Assembly (NCBI GenBank): GCA_003255025.1
Contig: QANY01013200.1
Coordinates: 802,896-866,895, forward strand
Length of the DNA stretch: 64,000 nt
Direction of reading: 5' to 3'
Source of the DNA: Datisca glomerata
Lineage: Eukaryota; Streptophyta; Magnoliopsida; Cucurbitales; Datiscaceae
Below, piece by piece: positions 36,566 through 47,892 of this stretch. The first letter of the stretch is position 1, and every line of letters begins with the position of its first letter. The notes beneath the pieces were generated by a model. It was given only the letters and a program-made list of their open reading frames with translations. It had not been told where the DNA came from and did not search any database. Made by a program: the position numbers and the translations under genes.

Positions 36566-37062
36566 TTGAGGGAGAGAGATTGAGGGAGAGAGATAGAGAG
36601 AGAGGGAGATTGAAAAAGATAGAGAGAGAGTGTGTGTGAGTGGAAGAGGGCAAAAGAGAGAGAGAGAGGGAGGGAGGGAGTGAGTGAGGAAAGGCAAGAG
36701 AGAGACATAGAGAAGGAGATTGAGAGAGCGAGGGGGAGAGAGTGCGAGGGAGAAAAATAGATCGATAGATAGATAGATGGAGAGAGAGAGAGAGAGTGAG
36801 AGAGTGAGAGAGAATGTGCGAGTGCGAGGGAGAAATGGAAATAAAGAGAGATAGTGGGAGTCAGAGAGAGGGAGAGGGAGGGAGAGAGCGAGAGCGAGAG
36901 AGAGAGAGAGAGAGAGAAAAGGAGAGAGAGAGAGTTAGGCAAATAGAGAGAGAGAGAGTTAGCCAAATAGAGAGAGAGTCAAACAAAGTGAGAGGAAGAG
37001 AGAGGGAGAGAGGGAGGAAGAAAGAGCGAGAAAGAGAGAGAGATAGAGAGAGAGAGACAAAG

Positions 37063-37090
37063 AGGGAGGGAGGGAGTCTCTATGACTCTC
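37063..37090. other. Polarity switch 2: GA block to CT block
   Basis: The + strand is purine through 37076 (ending gggagggagggag) and pyrimidine from 37077 (starting tctctatgactctctc). There is no gap or spacer. The 19-N gap lies about 1.4 kb to the left, so it does not explain the switch. Repeats of the same subfamily occur on both sides in opposite orientation. Confidence 0.97.
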
Positions 37091-37199
37091 TCTCTCTCTC
37101 CACCTCTATCTCTCTCTCTATCTAACTATCTATCTCTTTCTCACCCACTCACTCTCTCTCTCTCTCTTTCTCTCTCCCCCTCTCTCTTTCTCTCTCTCT

Positions 37200-37460
37200 C
37201 TTCACTCCTCTCTCTCACTCTCCCTTCCTCTCTCTCCCTCTCTTGCTCCCACTCTTTCTCTCTCTCTTTTTCCTTCACACTCTCACCCTCTCACTCACCC
37301 TTTGACTCTCTCTATATATTTTTATGACTCCATCTCTGTCCCTGTCACTTTGTCTTACTCTCTCTCTTTCCCTCTCTCTCTCCCTCTCTTTCTCCTTTAC
37401 ACTCTCACCCTCTCACTCACCCTTTGACTCTCTCTCTATATATTTTTATGACTCCATCTC
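37200..37460 (+). repeat. 122-125 bp tandem repeat, two copies, plus distant copy
   Basis: The series acactctcaccctctcac, tcaccctttgactc, tatatatttttatgactcc occurs at 37277 and 37399; the final atgactcc is at 37324 and 37449. A third copy lies at 40215-40275, carried by a larger duplication. Confidence 0.88.
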
Positions 37461-38106
37461 TTCGCCCCTCTTGCTCACTTTGTCTCTCTCTGTCTCTTTC
37501 TCACTTAATGTCTCTATGTCTCTCTCTCCTTCTCTATCTCTGTCTCTCACTCTCTCCCCGTCTCTCTATGTCTCACGCTCTCTCACTCTTACTCTACTTC
37601 TCTGTTTCTCTATATCTATCTATCTATCTATCTATCATTCTCCTCGCACTCTCACTTTATCTTTCTCTCTCTCTCTCTTTCTCTGTCTCTCCCTCTCTCT
37701 CCCTATCTTTCTCCCTCTCCCACTCTCTCCCTCCCTCTCCCTCTCTCTCTCTACCACACACTCTCTCTCTCGCACTCGTACACACAAACACGCACACTCT
37801 CTCTCTTTCTCTCTCTGTCCCCCTCCCCCACTCTCACTTTGTCTCCCTCTCTTTCCCTATCTCTCTGTATCTCTCTCTCGCTCTCTATCTTTCTATCAAT
37901 CTCTCCCTCGCTCTCTCTTTATATATATTTCTCGTTTTCTCTATATCTATCTATCTATCTATCATTCTCCTCGCACTCTCACTCTCTCTCTCTCTCTCTC
38001 TCTCCCAATCTTTCTCCCCTTCCCACTCTCTCTCTATCTCCCTCTTAATCTCTCTTTCTCTCTTTATGACTTTGTCTGTTTGTCTCTCTCTCTATTTCTC
38101 TCTCTC

Positions 38107-38135
38107 TATATCTATCTATCTATCTATCTACCTAC

Positions 38136-38179
<44 letters not shown>

Positions 38180-38192
38180 ATATCTATCTATC
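38107..38192 (+). repeat. (CTAT)n microsatellite with CTAC interruption
   Basis: A long CTAT run has two ctac units near 38128-38135 and a tatata step near 38178. It leads directly into tcattctcctcgcac, as in other repeat D units, but is much longer here. Confidence 0.9.
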
Positions 38193-40603
38193 ATTCTCCT
38201 CGCACTCTCTCTTTCTCGCTCTCTCCCTTTCTCTCTCTCTCTCGCTCTGTCCCTATAATTATTCCTCTTTATCTCTCTATGACTCTATCTCTCTTTGTCT
38301 CTCTCTCCCCCCTCTCTCTCCATCTCTCTCTCCATCTCTATCTCTCTCTATCTATATATCTATCTCTCTCTCTCACCCACTCACAACTCTCTCTTTCTTT
38401 CTCTCTCTCTATTTCTCTCTCTCGCTCTCTCTCCCTCTCTCTATTTCTCTCTCTTTATATCTATCTATCATTCTCCTAGCACTCTCATTTTCTCCATCTC
38501 TTTCTCTCTTTCTCTCTCTCTTCCTATCTTTCTCCCTCTACCTTTTTCTCTCTATCTCTCTTTCTCTCTCTATGACACTGTCTCTTTCTCTCTCTCTATG
38601 ACACTATCTCTCTCTCTCTCTCTATGACACTGTCTCTCTCTCACTCTCTCTATCTCTCTCTCACTCACTCCTTCTCTCTCTCTCTATTTCTCTCTATATA
38701 TCTATCTATCATTCTCCTCGCACTCTCTCTCTCTCTTTCTCTGTCTCTCTCTCCCTATCTTTCTCCCTCTCCCTCTCTCTCTATCTCTCTCCTCCGATCT
38801 CTCGTTTTCTCTTTATGACACTATCTCTCTCTCTCTCAATGTCACACTTTCTCTCGTCCCGCCGCCCACTCTCTTTCTCTCTTTTCCTCTCTCCCTCTCC
38901 CTCTCTCCGTCTCTCTCACTCTCTCTAGTTTTCTCTCTCTATATATATCTATATATCTATCCATTTATCTATCTATCTATCATTCTCCTCACACTCTCTC
39001 TTTCTCTCTCTCTCCCTTTCTCTCTCTCTCTCCCTATCTTTCTCCCTTTCCGACTCGCTCTCTCTCTTTATCTCTCTAAGACTCTCACTCTCTCTCCCCC
39101 CTCTCTCTCGCCTCCTTCTCTCTCTAACTTCTTCTCTATCTCTTTCCCTCACCAACTCACTCACTCTCTCTCTCTTAGTCTATTTCTCTCTTTCTCTATA
39201 TCTATCTATCATCCTCCTCGCACTCTCACTTTCGCTCTCTCTCTCTCCCCCTATCTTTCTCCGTCTCCCTCTCTCTCTCTATCTCTCTCCCCCAATCTCT
39301 CATTCTCTCTTTATGACTCTGTCTCTCTCTCTCAATGTCTCTCTCTCGCCCCCACCCCCCGATCTCTCTCTCTCTCTTTCCCTCTCTCCCTCTCTCTCTC
39401 CGTCTCTCTATCTCTCTCTCACTCTTTCTCTCTCTATTTCTCTCTCTCACTATATCTATCTATCTACCTATCTATCATTCTCCTCACACTCTCTCTTTCT
39501 CTCTCTCCCTTTCTCTCTCTCCCTATCTTTCTCCCTATCCCTCCCTCTCTCTATCTCTTTCTCTCTCTCTCGCCCCCTCTCTATCTCTCTCCACCTCTCT
39601 CTCTCCCTCTATATCTATCACACTCTCTCTCTTACCCACGCATTCTCTCTCTCTCACTCATTCTACCTCTCTTTCCCTCTCTATTTCTCTCTCCGTCTCT
39701 CTCACTCCTTCTCTCACTCTCACTCTCTCACCCGCTCACTCTCCCTCCCTCTCTCTCCCTCTCTTACTCCCACACTCTCTTTCTGTCTATCTCTATCTCT
39801 ATCTCTCTGTCTATCTCTCTTTATCTCTCTATGACTCTCTCTCTGGACCCTTCTCTCTCTCTTTCCACCTCTGTCTCTCTATATCTATCTATCTATCTAT
39901 CATTCTCCTCTTACTCTCACTTTCTCTTTCCCTCTCTCTTTCTCCGTCTCCCTTTCCCTTTCTCTCTCTCTATCTCTCTCTATCTCTATCTCTCTTTATC
40001 TCTCTATGACTCTCTCTTTGTCTCTCTCTCTTGCCCCCGCTCTCTCCCTCCACCTCTGTCTCTCTATCTATCTATCCATCTCTCTCTCTTACCCACTCAC
40101 TCTCTTTCTCCCTCTCTCTCTCTCTGTCTCTGTCTCTTTCTCTCTTTCTCTCTCACTCATTCTCTCTCTCACTCTCCCTCTCTTGCTCCCACACTCTCTC
40201 TGTCTTTCTCCTTCACACTCTCACCCTCTCACTCACCCTTTGACTCTCTCTCTCTCATATATTTATATGACTCCATCTCTTCCCCCCTCTTACTCACTCA
40301 ATGTCTCTGTCACTTTCTACCTCTCTGTCCCTCTCTCCCTCTCTATCTCTGTCTCTCACTCTCTCCCCGTCTATCTCTCTCTCCCTCTTTCTCACTCTTA
40401 CTCTAGTCTTTCTCTATATCAATCTATCTATCATTCTCCTCACACTCTCACTTTATCTCTGTCTCTCTCTCTCCCTTTTTCTGTCTCTCTCTCCCTATCT
40501 TTCTCCCTCTCCCACTCTCTCTCTATCACTCTATCAATCTCTCTTTCTCTCTTTATCACTCTCTCTCCCCCTCCCTCTCTCCCTCTCCCATCTCAGACTC
40601 AAT

Positions 40604-40635
<32 letters not shown>

Positions 40636-41414
40636 CTCTCTATATATATATATCTATCTTTCTCCTCGCACTCACTCCTTCTGTCTCTCTCCCACTCACT
40701 CTCTCACTCTCACTCTCTCTCCCACTCACTCTCTCTCTCTTTCATTCTCCTCGCGCTCTCGCTTTCTCTCTCTCTCTTTCTCTGTCTCTCACTCTCTCCC
40801 TATCACTCTCTCCTCGTCTCTCTCTCTATCTCTCTCTATCTCTATCTCTCTTTATCTCTCTATGACTCTCTCTCTCCCCCTCTATCTCTCTATATCTATC
40901 TATCTGTCATTCTCCTCGCACTTTCACTTTCTCTCTTTCTCTCTCTATCACTGTCTCCCTCTCCCTTTCTCTCTCTCTCTATCTCTTTCTCTATCTCTCT
41001 TTATCTCTCTATGACTCTCTCTTTGTCTCTCTCTCTTACTCTCTTGCCCCCTCTCTCTCTCCACCTCTATCTCTATATCTATCTATATATCTATCTATCT
41101 ATCTCTCTCTCTCACCCACTCACTCTCTCTCCCCCTCTCTCTTCCTCTCTTTGTCTCTCTCTCACTCTCCCTCTCTCTCTCTCCCTCTCTTGCTCCCACA
41201 CTCTCTCTCTTTCTCCTTCACCCTCTGTCTCTCTCTCCCTATCTTTTTCCCTCTCCCACTCTCTATCTATCTCACTCTATCAATCTCTCTTTCTCTCTTT
41301 ATGACTCTCTCTCTCTCCCTCTCCCTCCCTCTCTCTCCCTCTCTCCCTCTCCCCTCTCCGTCTCAATCTCTCTCACTCTCTCTCTCTCTCTCTTTCTCTA
41401 TTTCTCTCTCTCTC

Positions 41415-41447
41415 TATATATATATGTGTATATATATATATATATCT
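41415..41447. repeat. TA-rich microsatellite with central TGTG
   Basis: A run of TA dinucleotides is interrupted by tgtg near the middle. It replaces the CTAT tract that usually precedes the repeat D landmark. It is one of the few A/T-rich islands in the window. Confidence 0.9.
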
Positions 41448-41894
41448 ATCATTCTCCTCGCACTCACTCCTTTTCTCTCTCTCACTGACTCTCTCACTCT
41501 CTCTCTGTCCATATAAATATATCTATCTATCCATCTATCTTTCATTCTCCTCGTGCTCTCGCTTTCTCTCTCTCTCTCTCCCTATCTTTCTCCCTCTCCC
41601 TCTCTCTCTAGCTCTCTCTCTCTCTCACTCTCTCCCTTTCCCTATCCCTCCCTTTCTCTCCCTCTCTCCCTCTCTCTCTATCTGTCTCTCTCACTCTCCC
41701 TCTCTCTACCTATCTCTCTCTTTCTCTCCCACTCACTACCTCTCTCTCACGCTCTTTCTCTCTCTCCCTCGCATAGTCTCCCATTCACTCTCTGTCTCTC
41801 TCTTTCACCCTCACCCAATCTCTCTATCTCACTCACTCTCTCCTTCTCTCTTTCTTTCCCTCTCTCCCTTTTGTCACTCCGTTTCTCTCTCTCC

Positions 41895-42000
41895 GTGTCT
41901 GTCTCCCTCCGTCTCTCTCTCTCTCTCTCTCCGTGTCTGTCTCCCTCCATCTCTCTCTCTCTCTCCATGTCTGTCTCCCTCCGTCTCTCTCTCTCTCTCC
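41895..42000 (+). repeat. 34-38 bp tandem repeat, three copies
   Basis: The word gtgtctgtctccctcc, atgtctgt in the third copy, begins units at 41895, 41933 and 41967, separated by CT runs. Similar single units occur near 43505 and 45441. Confidence 0.82.
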
Positions 42001-42304
42001 CTCCCTCACTCTCACTCTCTATCCCTCTCCCTCCTTTCCTCTCTCTCTATCTCACTCTCTTTATCTCTCTTTATCTCGCCCAATCTCTCTCTCGCTCTCT
42101 CTCTCTCTCCCTCTCTCTCCTTCAGTCTCTCTCTCCAACCTTCCCTCTCTCTCCCTCCCTCCCCCTGCTCTCTCTCTCGCTCTCTCGCTCCCTCTCTCTC
42201 TCCCACTTTCTCCGTCACACACATACTCTCTCTCTCTGTCTTACGTCTCCATCTCTACCCCCCTCTCTCTCTTTGTCTCTCCCTCTATGTCTCAATCTCT
42301 CTCA

Positions 42305-42312
<8 letters not shown>

Positions 42313-42342
<30 letters not shown>

Positions 42343-42415
42343 ATCTATCTCTCTATCTATCTCTCTATCTATCTCTCTATCTATCTCTCTATCTATCTCT
42401 CTATCTATCTATCTC

Positions 42416-42482
<67 letters not shown>
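42313..42482 (+). repeat. Compound CTAT microsatellite with phased interruptions, longest in window
   Basis: The tract grades from ctctctat units to a regular ctctctatctat ten-base pattern and then to a pure CTAT run of about 66 bp (42417-42482). The gradient suggests stepwise expansion of pure CTAT from an interrupted precursor. Confidence 0.93.
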
Positions 42483-42486
<4 letters not shown>

Positions 42487-43689
42487 CTGTTTCTCTCTCT
42501 CTTGTCTCTTTCTCCCTGTCTCTCTCTCTCTCCCTTTCTCTATTTTTCTCTATCTATATATCGATCTATCTCTAGCTTTCTCTCTCTCTCTCTTTCTTTC
42601 TCTCTTTCTCACACTCTCTCTCCCTCTTTATCTATCTATTTCTCTCTCTCACTTGCTCCTTCTCTCTTTTTCCCTCTCCCTCTCTCTATCTCTCTTTCTC
42701 TCTCTATAAATCTATCTATCTTTCTCTCTTTGTCTCTCTCTCCCTCTCTCAATCCCGTTCTTACTCTCTCTCACTCACTACTACTCTCTCACCCTCTCAC
42801 TCACCACTTCTCTCTCTCTTTATGTCTCTCTCTCTATCTATGGCTCTATGTCTCTCTCTATCTATGGCTCTATGTCTCTTTCTATCGCTCTTTTCTATCT
42901 CTCTCTCTATTTCCCTCTCTCTCCCTCTCTCTCTCTCCGTCTCTCACTCTCTCCCTCTCTGTCTCCCCGTCTCTCTCTTTCCCACACACTCTCTCACTCT
43001 ATTTCTTTCTTTATATATCTATTTATTTATCTATCTATCATTCTCCTCGCACTCTCACTTTCTCCCTCTCCCTCTCTCCCTCTCTCTCTGTCCTTCTCTC
43101 TCAATCTTTCTCCCTCTCCCCCTCTTTATCTCTCTCTATCTTTCTTTCTCACTCTATGACTCTATCTCTCTCTATCTCTCTTTATATATCCCTCTCTATC
43201 TCTCTCTATGTCTCTCTCTTTCTCTCTCCCTCACTCTCTTTGTCTCTCTCTCTCTCTATGACTCTGTCTCTTTCTCGCTCTTTCTCTTTCTCTCCGCCTC
43301 CCTCTCTCTCTCCCTCTCTTTATTGCTCTCCCTCTTTCTATCTATATCAATCTCCCTGTCTCTCTCACTAACTCACGACCTCTCTCTCTCTCTCTCCCTC
43401 GCACAGTCTCTCTCTCTCTCTTTTTCTCCCTAGCACAGTCTCTGTCTCTCTCTCCCTTTAACTTTCTTTCCCTCTCTCCCTCTCTCACTTCGTTTCTCTG
43501 TCTCCCTGTCTGTCTCCCTCCGTCTCTCTCTCTTTCTCTCTCTCCTTGTCTGTCACCCTCTCTTTCTCTGTCTCTAACTCCCTCTCTCTCCCTCACTCTT
43601 ACACACTCTCTTTCTCTCTCTCTCTCTTTCCCTCCCCTCTCTCTCTCAATCTCTGTCTCTTTATCTCTCTGTCTCGCCCCACCTGTCTA

Positions 43690-43880
43690 TCTCTCACTTT
43701 CTCTCTCCTTCTGTTTCTCTCTCCCACTGTCCATCTCTCTCCATCCCTCCCCCCGCTCTCTCTCTCCCTCACTCTCTCGCCCCCTCTCTCTATCTCTCTC
43801 TTTCTCTCTCCTTCTGTTTCTCTTTCTCCCACCGTCCATCTCTCTGCCTCCCTTCCCCCGCTCTCTCGCTCCCTCTCTAT
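43690..43880 (+). repeat. ~103-bp tandem repeat, two copies
   Basis: The series ctccttctgtttctct, cccac-gtccatctctct, C-rich cccccgctctctc occurs twice; ctgtttc is at 43711 and 43814. Each unit includes a C-run followed by a single CpG (ccccgc). Confidence 0.8.
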
Positions 43881-43992
43881 CTCTCACTTTATCTCTCTCT
43901 TTCTATCTCTCTCTATTTATCTATCTATCTATCTCCCTCTTTCTCTCCGTCTCTCCCGCTCTCTCTTTCTCTCTCTTTCCCATCTCCATGTC

Positions 43993-44023
<31 letters not shown>

Positions 44024-44029
44024 TTCTAT

Positions 44030-44044
<15 letters not shown>

Positions 44045-44091
<47 letters not shown>
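44045..44091 (+). repeat. (CTAT)n microsatellite ending in TA run
   Basis: About nine pure CTAT units are followed by tatatatata and then tctgtcctct. Confidence 0.9.
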
Positions 44092-44095
<4 letters not shown>

Positions 44096-44376
44096 CCTCT
44101 CTCCCTCCCTCACTCTCTCCGTCTCTCTCTTTCCCTATCTCTCTCTCCCTTTCTCTCTCTATATCCCTATGTCTCTCTATCTCACATATATCTATCTATC
44201 TATCTATCTCTAGCTTTCTCCCTCTCTCCCTATCTTTCTCCCTCTCCCTTTCTGTCTCACTCTCTCTCTCCCCCTCTCTTCCACAGACTCTCTCTCCCCC
44301 TCTCTCACTCACTCACTCACTCTCTCTCTCTCTCACTCTCTCTCTCACTCATTCACTCACACTCTCTCTCTCTTTC

Positions 44377-44409
44377 TATATATATATATATATTTATTTA
44401 TTTATATAT
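44377..44409. repeat. TA / TTTA microsatellite
   Basis: A pure TA run passes into three ttta units and another short TA run, then a repeat D type landmark near 44420. It is an A/T-rich island in CT repeat. Confidence 0.88.
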
Positions 44410-44804
44410 CCATCTGTCTATCATTCTCCTCGCACTCTCACTTCCTTTCTCTCTCTCTCTCCCTCTCTCTCTTTCTCTATCTCTCTCTCCCTATCTTTCT
44501 CCCTCTCTATCTCTCTTTCTCTCTCTATGAATCTATCTCTCTCTCTCCCTCTCTCTTTCTCTATCTGTCTCTCTCCCTATCTTTCTCCCTCTCCCTCTTT
44601 TTATCTCTCTTTCTCTCTCTATGAATCTCTTTCTCTCTCTCTCCCTATCTCTATCTCTCTCTTACTCTCTCTCTCAGTCCCTACTTCTCTCTCTCCCTCT
44701 CTCACGCACTACTTCTCTCTCTATCTATGTCTCTATGTCTCTCTATCTCTCTCTTCCTCTCTCTATTTCCCTCTCTCCCTCCCTCTCCCTCTCTCTCCGT
44801 CTCT

Positions 44805-44900
44805 CACTCCCTCTCCGTCTCTCACTCTCTCTTTATCTCTCTCTCCCTCTCTCACTCCCTCTCCGTCTCTCACTCTCTCTTTATCTCTCTCTCCGTCACT
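44805..44900 (+). repeat. 48-bp tandem repeat, two copies
   Basis: The unit cactccctctccgtctctc followed by actctctctttatctc begins at 44805 and 44853. Confidence 0.85.
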
Positions 44901-45624
44901 CACTCACTCCTTATCTCTATCTTTCTGTCTCTCTATCTTTCTCCCTCTCCCCCTCTTTATCTCTCTCTCTCTATCTTTCTTTCTCACTCTATGACTCTAT
45001 CTCTCTCTATATCGCTCTTTCTATATCTATCTGTCTCTGTCTTTCCCTCTCTCCCTCTCTCCCTCTATATCTCTCATTATCTCTCTCTTTCTCTCTATGG
45101 CTATGTCTCTCTCTTTCTTTGACTCTCTCTCTCTTTCTCTTTCTCTCTCTATGTCTCTCTCTCCCTCTCTCTATCCCTCTCTTTCTCTCCCTCAGTCACT
45201 AAGTCACTCTCTGTCTCTCTATCTCTCTTTCTCTCTCTCTTTCTCTCGCTCTCCCTCTCTCCATCTATATCTATTTCTCTCTCTCTCTCACTCACTCACT
45301 ACCTCTCTCTCTCCCTTGCACAGTCTCTCTCTCTCTCTCCTTCTCCCTAGCACGCACACACACTCTCTCTCTCACTCACACTCACTCTCTCCCTCTCTCT
45401 CTTTCTTTCCCTCTCTCCCTCTCTCACTCTGTTTCTCTCTCTCCCTGTCTGTCTCCTTCTGTCTCTCTCTATTTCTCTCCCCTTTTGTCTCCCTCCGTCT
45501 CTCTCTCCCTCTGTCTCTCCCTCTCTCCTTCTCTATCACCCCCTCTCTCTCTCTTTCTCTCTCTCTATCTCACCCTCTCTCTCTCCTTCTTTCTCTCTCC
45601 CACCCTCGGTCTCTCGCCCTCCCT

Positions 45625-45723
45625 CCCCCCGCTCTCTCTCTCCCACCCTCCTTCTCTCGCCCTCCCTCCCCCCGCTCTCTCTCTCCCACCCTCCATTTCT
45701 CGCTCTCCCTCCCCCCGCTCTCT
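45625..45723 (+). repeat. 43-bp C-rich tandem repeat, three landmarks
   Basis: The word ccccccgctc occurs at 45625, 45668 and 45711, exactly 43 bp apart, with tcccaccctcc between them. The third occurrence doubles as the start of the 543-bp array. Confidence 0.87.
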
Positions 45724-47338
45724 CTCCCTCTCCCTATCTATCTTTATCCCTCACTCTCTCTCTCCCTCTCTCTCTATCTGCCTCTCTCTCTGTCGCTGCC
45801 TCTCTCTCTCACTCTCTTTCTCCCTCGCTCTACCTCTCTCTCTCTCTCTCTCTCACTCTCTTTCCCCCTCACTCACTCTCTCTCTTTCTCTCTCTTTAAC
45901 TCTTTCACTCTCTTTCTCTCACTTTCGGTCTCTCTCTCCATCTCTCTCTCTAGCACAGTCTCTCTCTATGCCTCCGTCTCTCTCTCTAGCACACTCTCTC
46001 TCACTCACACACTCTCTCTTCCTCCCATACCCTCTCTCTCTCCTTCTCTCTCTCTATGTCTCTTCCTCTCTCTCCTTCGCTCTCTCACTCTCACTCACAC
46101 TATCTCTCTCTATCCCTCTCCTTCTCTCTTTATCATTCTGCCTCACACTGACTCTCTCTCTGTCTCTCTTTGTTCCTCTCTTTCTCTCTCTCACTCTTTC
46201 TCTCACTCTCACTCTCTATCTCTATCTCTTTCTCTCTCTATCTCTTTCTCCCTCCCCCCGCTCTCTCTCCCTCTCCCTATCTATCTTTATCCCTCACTCT
46301 CTCTCTCCCTCTCTCTCTATCTGCCTCTCTCTCTGTCGCTGCCTCTCTCTCTCACTCTCTTTCTCCCTCGCTCTACCTCTCTCTCTCTCTCTCTCTCACT
46401 CTCTTTCCCCCTCACTCACTCTCTCTCTTTCTCTCTCTTTAACTCTTTCACTCTCTTTCTCTCACTTTCGGTCTCTCTCTCCATCTCTCTCTCTAGCACA
46501 GTCTCTCTCTATGCCTCCGTCTCTCTCTCTAGCACACTCTCTCTCACTCACACACTCTCTCTTCCTCCCATACCCTCTCTCTCTCCTTCTCTCTCTCTAT
46601 GTCTCTTCCTCTCTCTCCTTCGCTCTCTCACTCTCACTCACACTATCTCTCTCTATCCCTCTCCTTCTCTCTTTATCATTCTGCCTCACACTGACTCTCT
46701 CTCTGTCTCTCTTTGTTCCTCTCTTTCTCTCTCTCACTCTTTCTCTCACTCTCACTCTCTATCTCTATCTCTTTCTCTCTCTATCTCTTTCTCCCTCCCC
46801 CCGCTCTCTCTCCCTCTCCCTATCTATCTTTATCCCTCACTCTCTCTCTCCCTCTCTCTCTATCTGCCTCTCTCTCTGTCGCTGCCTCTCTCTCTCACTC
46901 TCTTTCTCCCTCGCTCTACCTCTCTCTCTCTCTCTCTCTCACTCTCTTTCCCCCTCACTCACTCTCTCTCTCTCTCTTTCACTCTTTCACTCTCTTTCTC
47001 TGACTTTCGGTCTCTCTCTCCATCTCTCTCTCTCTAGCACAGTCTCTCTCTCTATGCCTCCGTCTCTATCTCTCTAGCACACTCTCTCTCACTCACACAC
47101 TCTCTCTTCCTCCCAAACCCTCTCTCTTTCCTTCTCTCTCTCTCTCTATGTCTCTTCCTCTCTCTCCTTCGCTCTCTCACTCTCACTCACACTATCTCTC
47201 TCTATCCCTCTCCTTCTCTCATTATCATTCTGCCTCACACTGACTCTCTCTCTGTCTCTCTTTGTTCCTCTCTTTCTCTCTCTCGCTCTTTCTCTCACTC
47301 TCACTCTCTATCTCTATCTCTTTCTCTCTCTATCTCTA
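45711..47338 (+). repeat. 543-bp tandem higher-order repeat, three copies
   Basis: Copy 1 is 45711-46253, copy 2 is 46254-46796, and copy 3 is 46797 to about 47338. Landmarks in each are ccccccgctc, tctgtcgctgcctc, acttycggtctc (cggtc at 45926, 46469, 47008), tctagcacag, atgcctccgtctc and tatcattctgcctcac. Copies 1 and 2 look identical base for base over 543 positions. Copy 3 carries several substitutions and short indels. Because 543 is divisible by three, the meaningless open frames read the same 181-residue Ser/Leu string repeatedly; that is not evidence of coding. Confidence 0.93.
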
Positions 47339-47892
47339 TCTGTATCATTCTCGCTCGCACACCTCTCTCTCTATTTATCTATCTATCTGTCTTTCTCCCA
47401 AGAACTCTCACCCTCTCTTTCCCCTCTCCCTCTCTCCCTCTCTCCCTCCCTCTCCTTCTCTCTCTCTCTTTTTCTCTCTCTCCTCGTCCCTCACTCCCTC
47501 GTCCCTCACTCCCTCCCTCTCCTCTCTCTCTCTCTCTCTATGTCCCTCTCACTCGGTCTCTCTCGCTCTTTCTCTCCCTCTCTCGCTCCTTGTCCCTCCC
47601 TCTCTCCTACCTCTCTCTCGGTACCACTTTCTCTCTCACTGTCCCTTTCTCTCTCTGTCTTTTTCCCTCAAACTCTCTCTATCCCTATCCTTCTCTCTCT
47701 ATTTCTCCATCGCTTCCTCTCTCTCTCTCCCCCTCTCTCTCTCACTCTCGCTCTCTTTCTCTCCCTCCCTCTCTCTCACTGTCCCACTCTCTGTCACTAA
47801 CTATTTCTCGCTCTCTATCTCTCTTTCTCCCTCGCTCTCTCTCTCTCTATCTCTCTCTCCATTTCTTTCTCTCTCCCCCTCTCTCACTCTCT

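Larger units (their letters stand above)
7125..37076 (-). repeat. Purine-strand low-complexity block (degenerate GA satellite, ~30 kb)
   Basis: The + strand is nearly all A and G; read on the - strand it is the same kind of CT repeat as the flanking blocks. The motif vocabulary matches in reverse complement: gtgcgagggagaa corresponds to ttctccctcgcac, and gagagtgggagcgagag corresponds to ctctcgctcccactctc. No genes or RNAs are visible. Long open frames on the - strand (for example 7117-10125, 20714-23674 and 31508-33496) are Ser/Leu repeats caused by composition, and those on + are Arg/Glu repeats. Higher-order families inside the block are listed separately. Stretches between them, such as 9.3-11.6 kb, 20.8-27.9 kb and 32.8-35.5 kb, hold the same degenerate GA repeat. 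Confidence 0.96.
37600..41600 (+). repeat. Higher-order repeat D: CTAT / CTCCTCGCAC array
   Basis: The landmark tcattctcctcgcac, or a one-base variant, follows a CTAT tract at 37635, 37962, 38191, 38468, 38709, 38980, 39209, 39475, 39900, 40431, 40907, 41449 and 41542. Related forms lie near 40656 and 40741. Most spacings are 229-327 bp, with longer ones of 425-540 bp. Between landmarks come cctatctttctccctc and ctttatgactctgtctc words. Later isolated members occur near 43038, 44420, 61934 and 62626. The array resembles a degenerate satellite of about 250 bp built on a CT background. Confidence 0.85.

Noticed and set aside
45097..47037. Protein with three ~181-residue internal repeats
   Set aside because: The periodicity is the 543-bp DNA repeat, whose length happens to be a multiple of three. 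Overlapping frames show the same periodicity.
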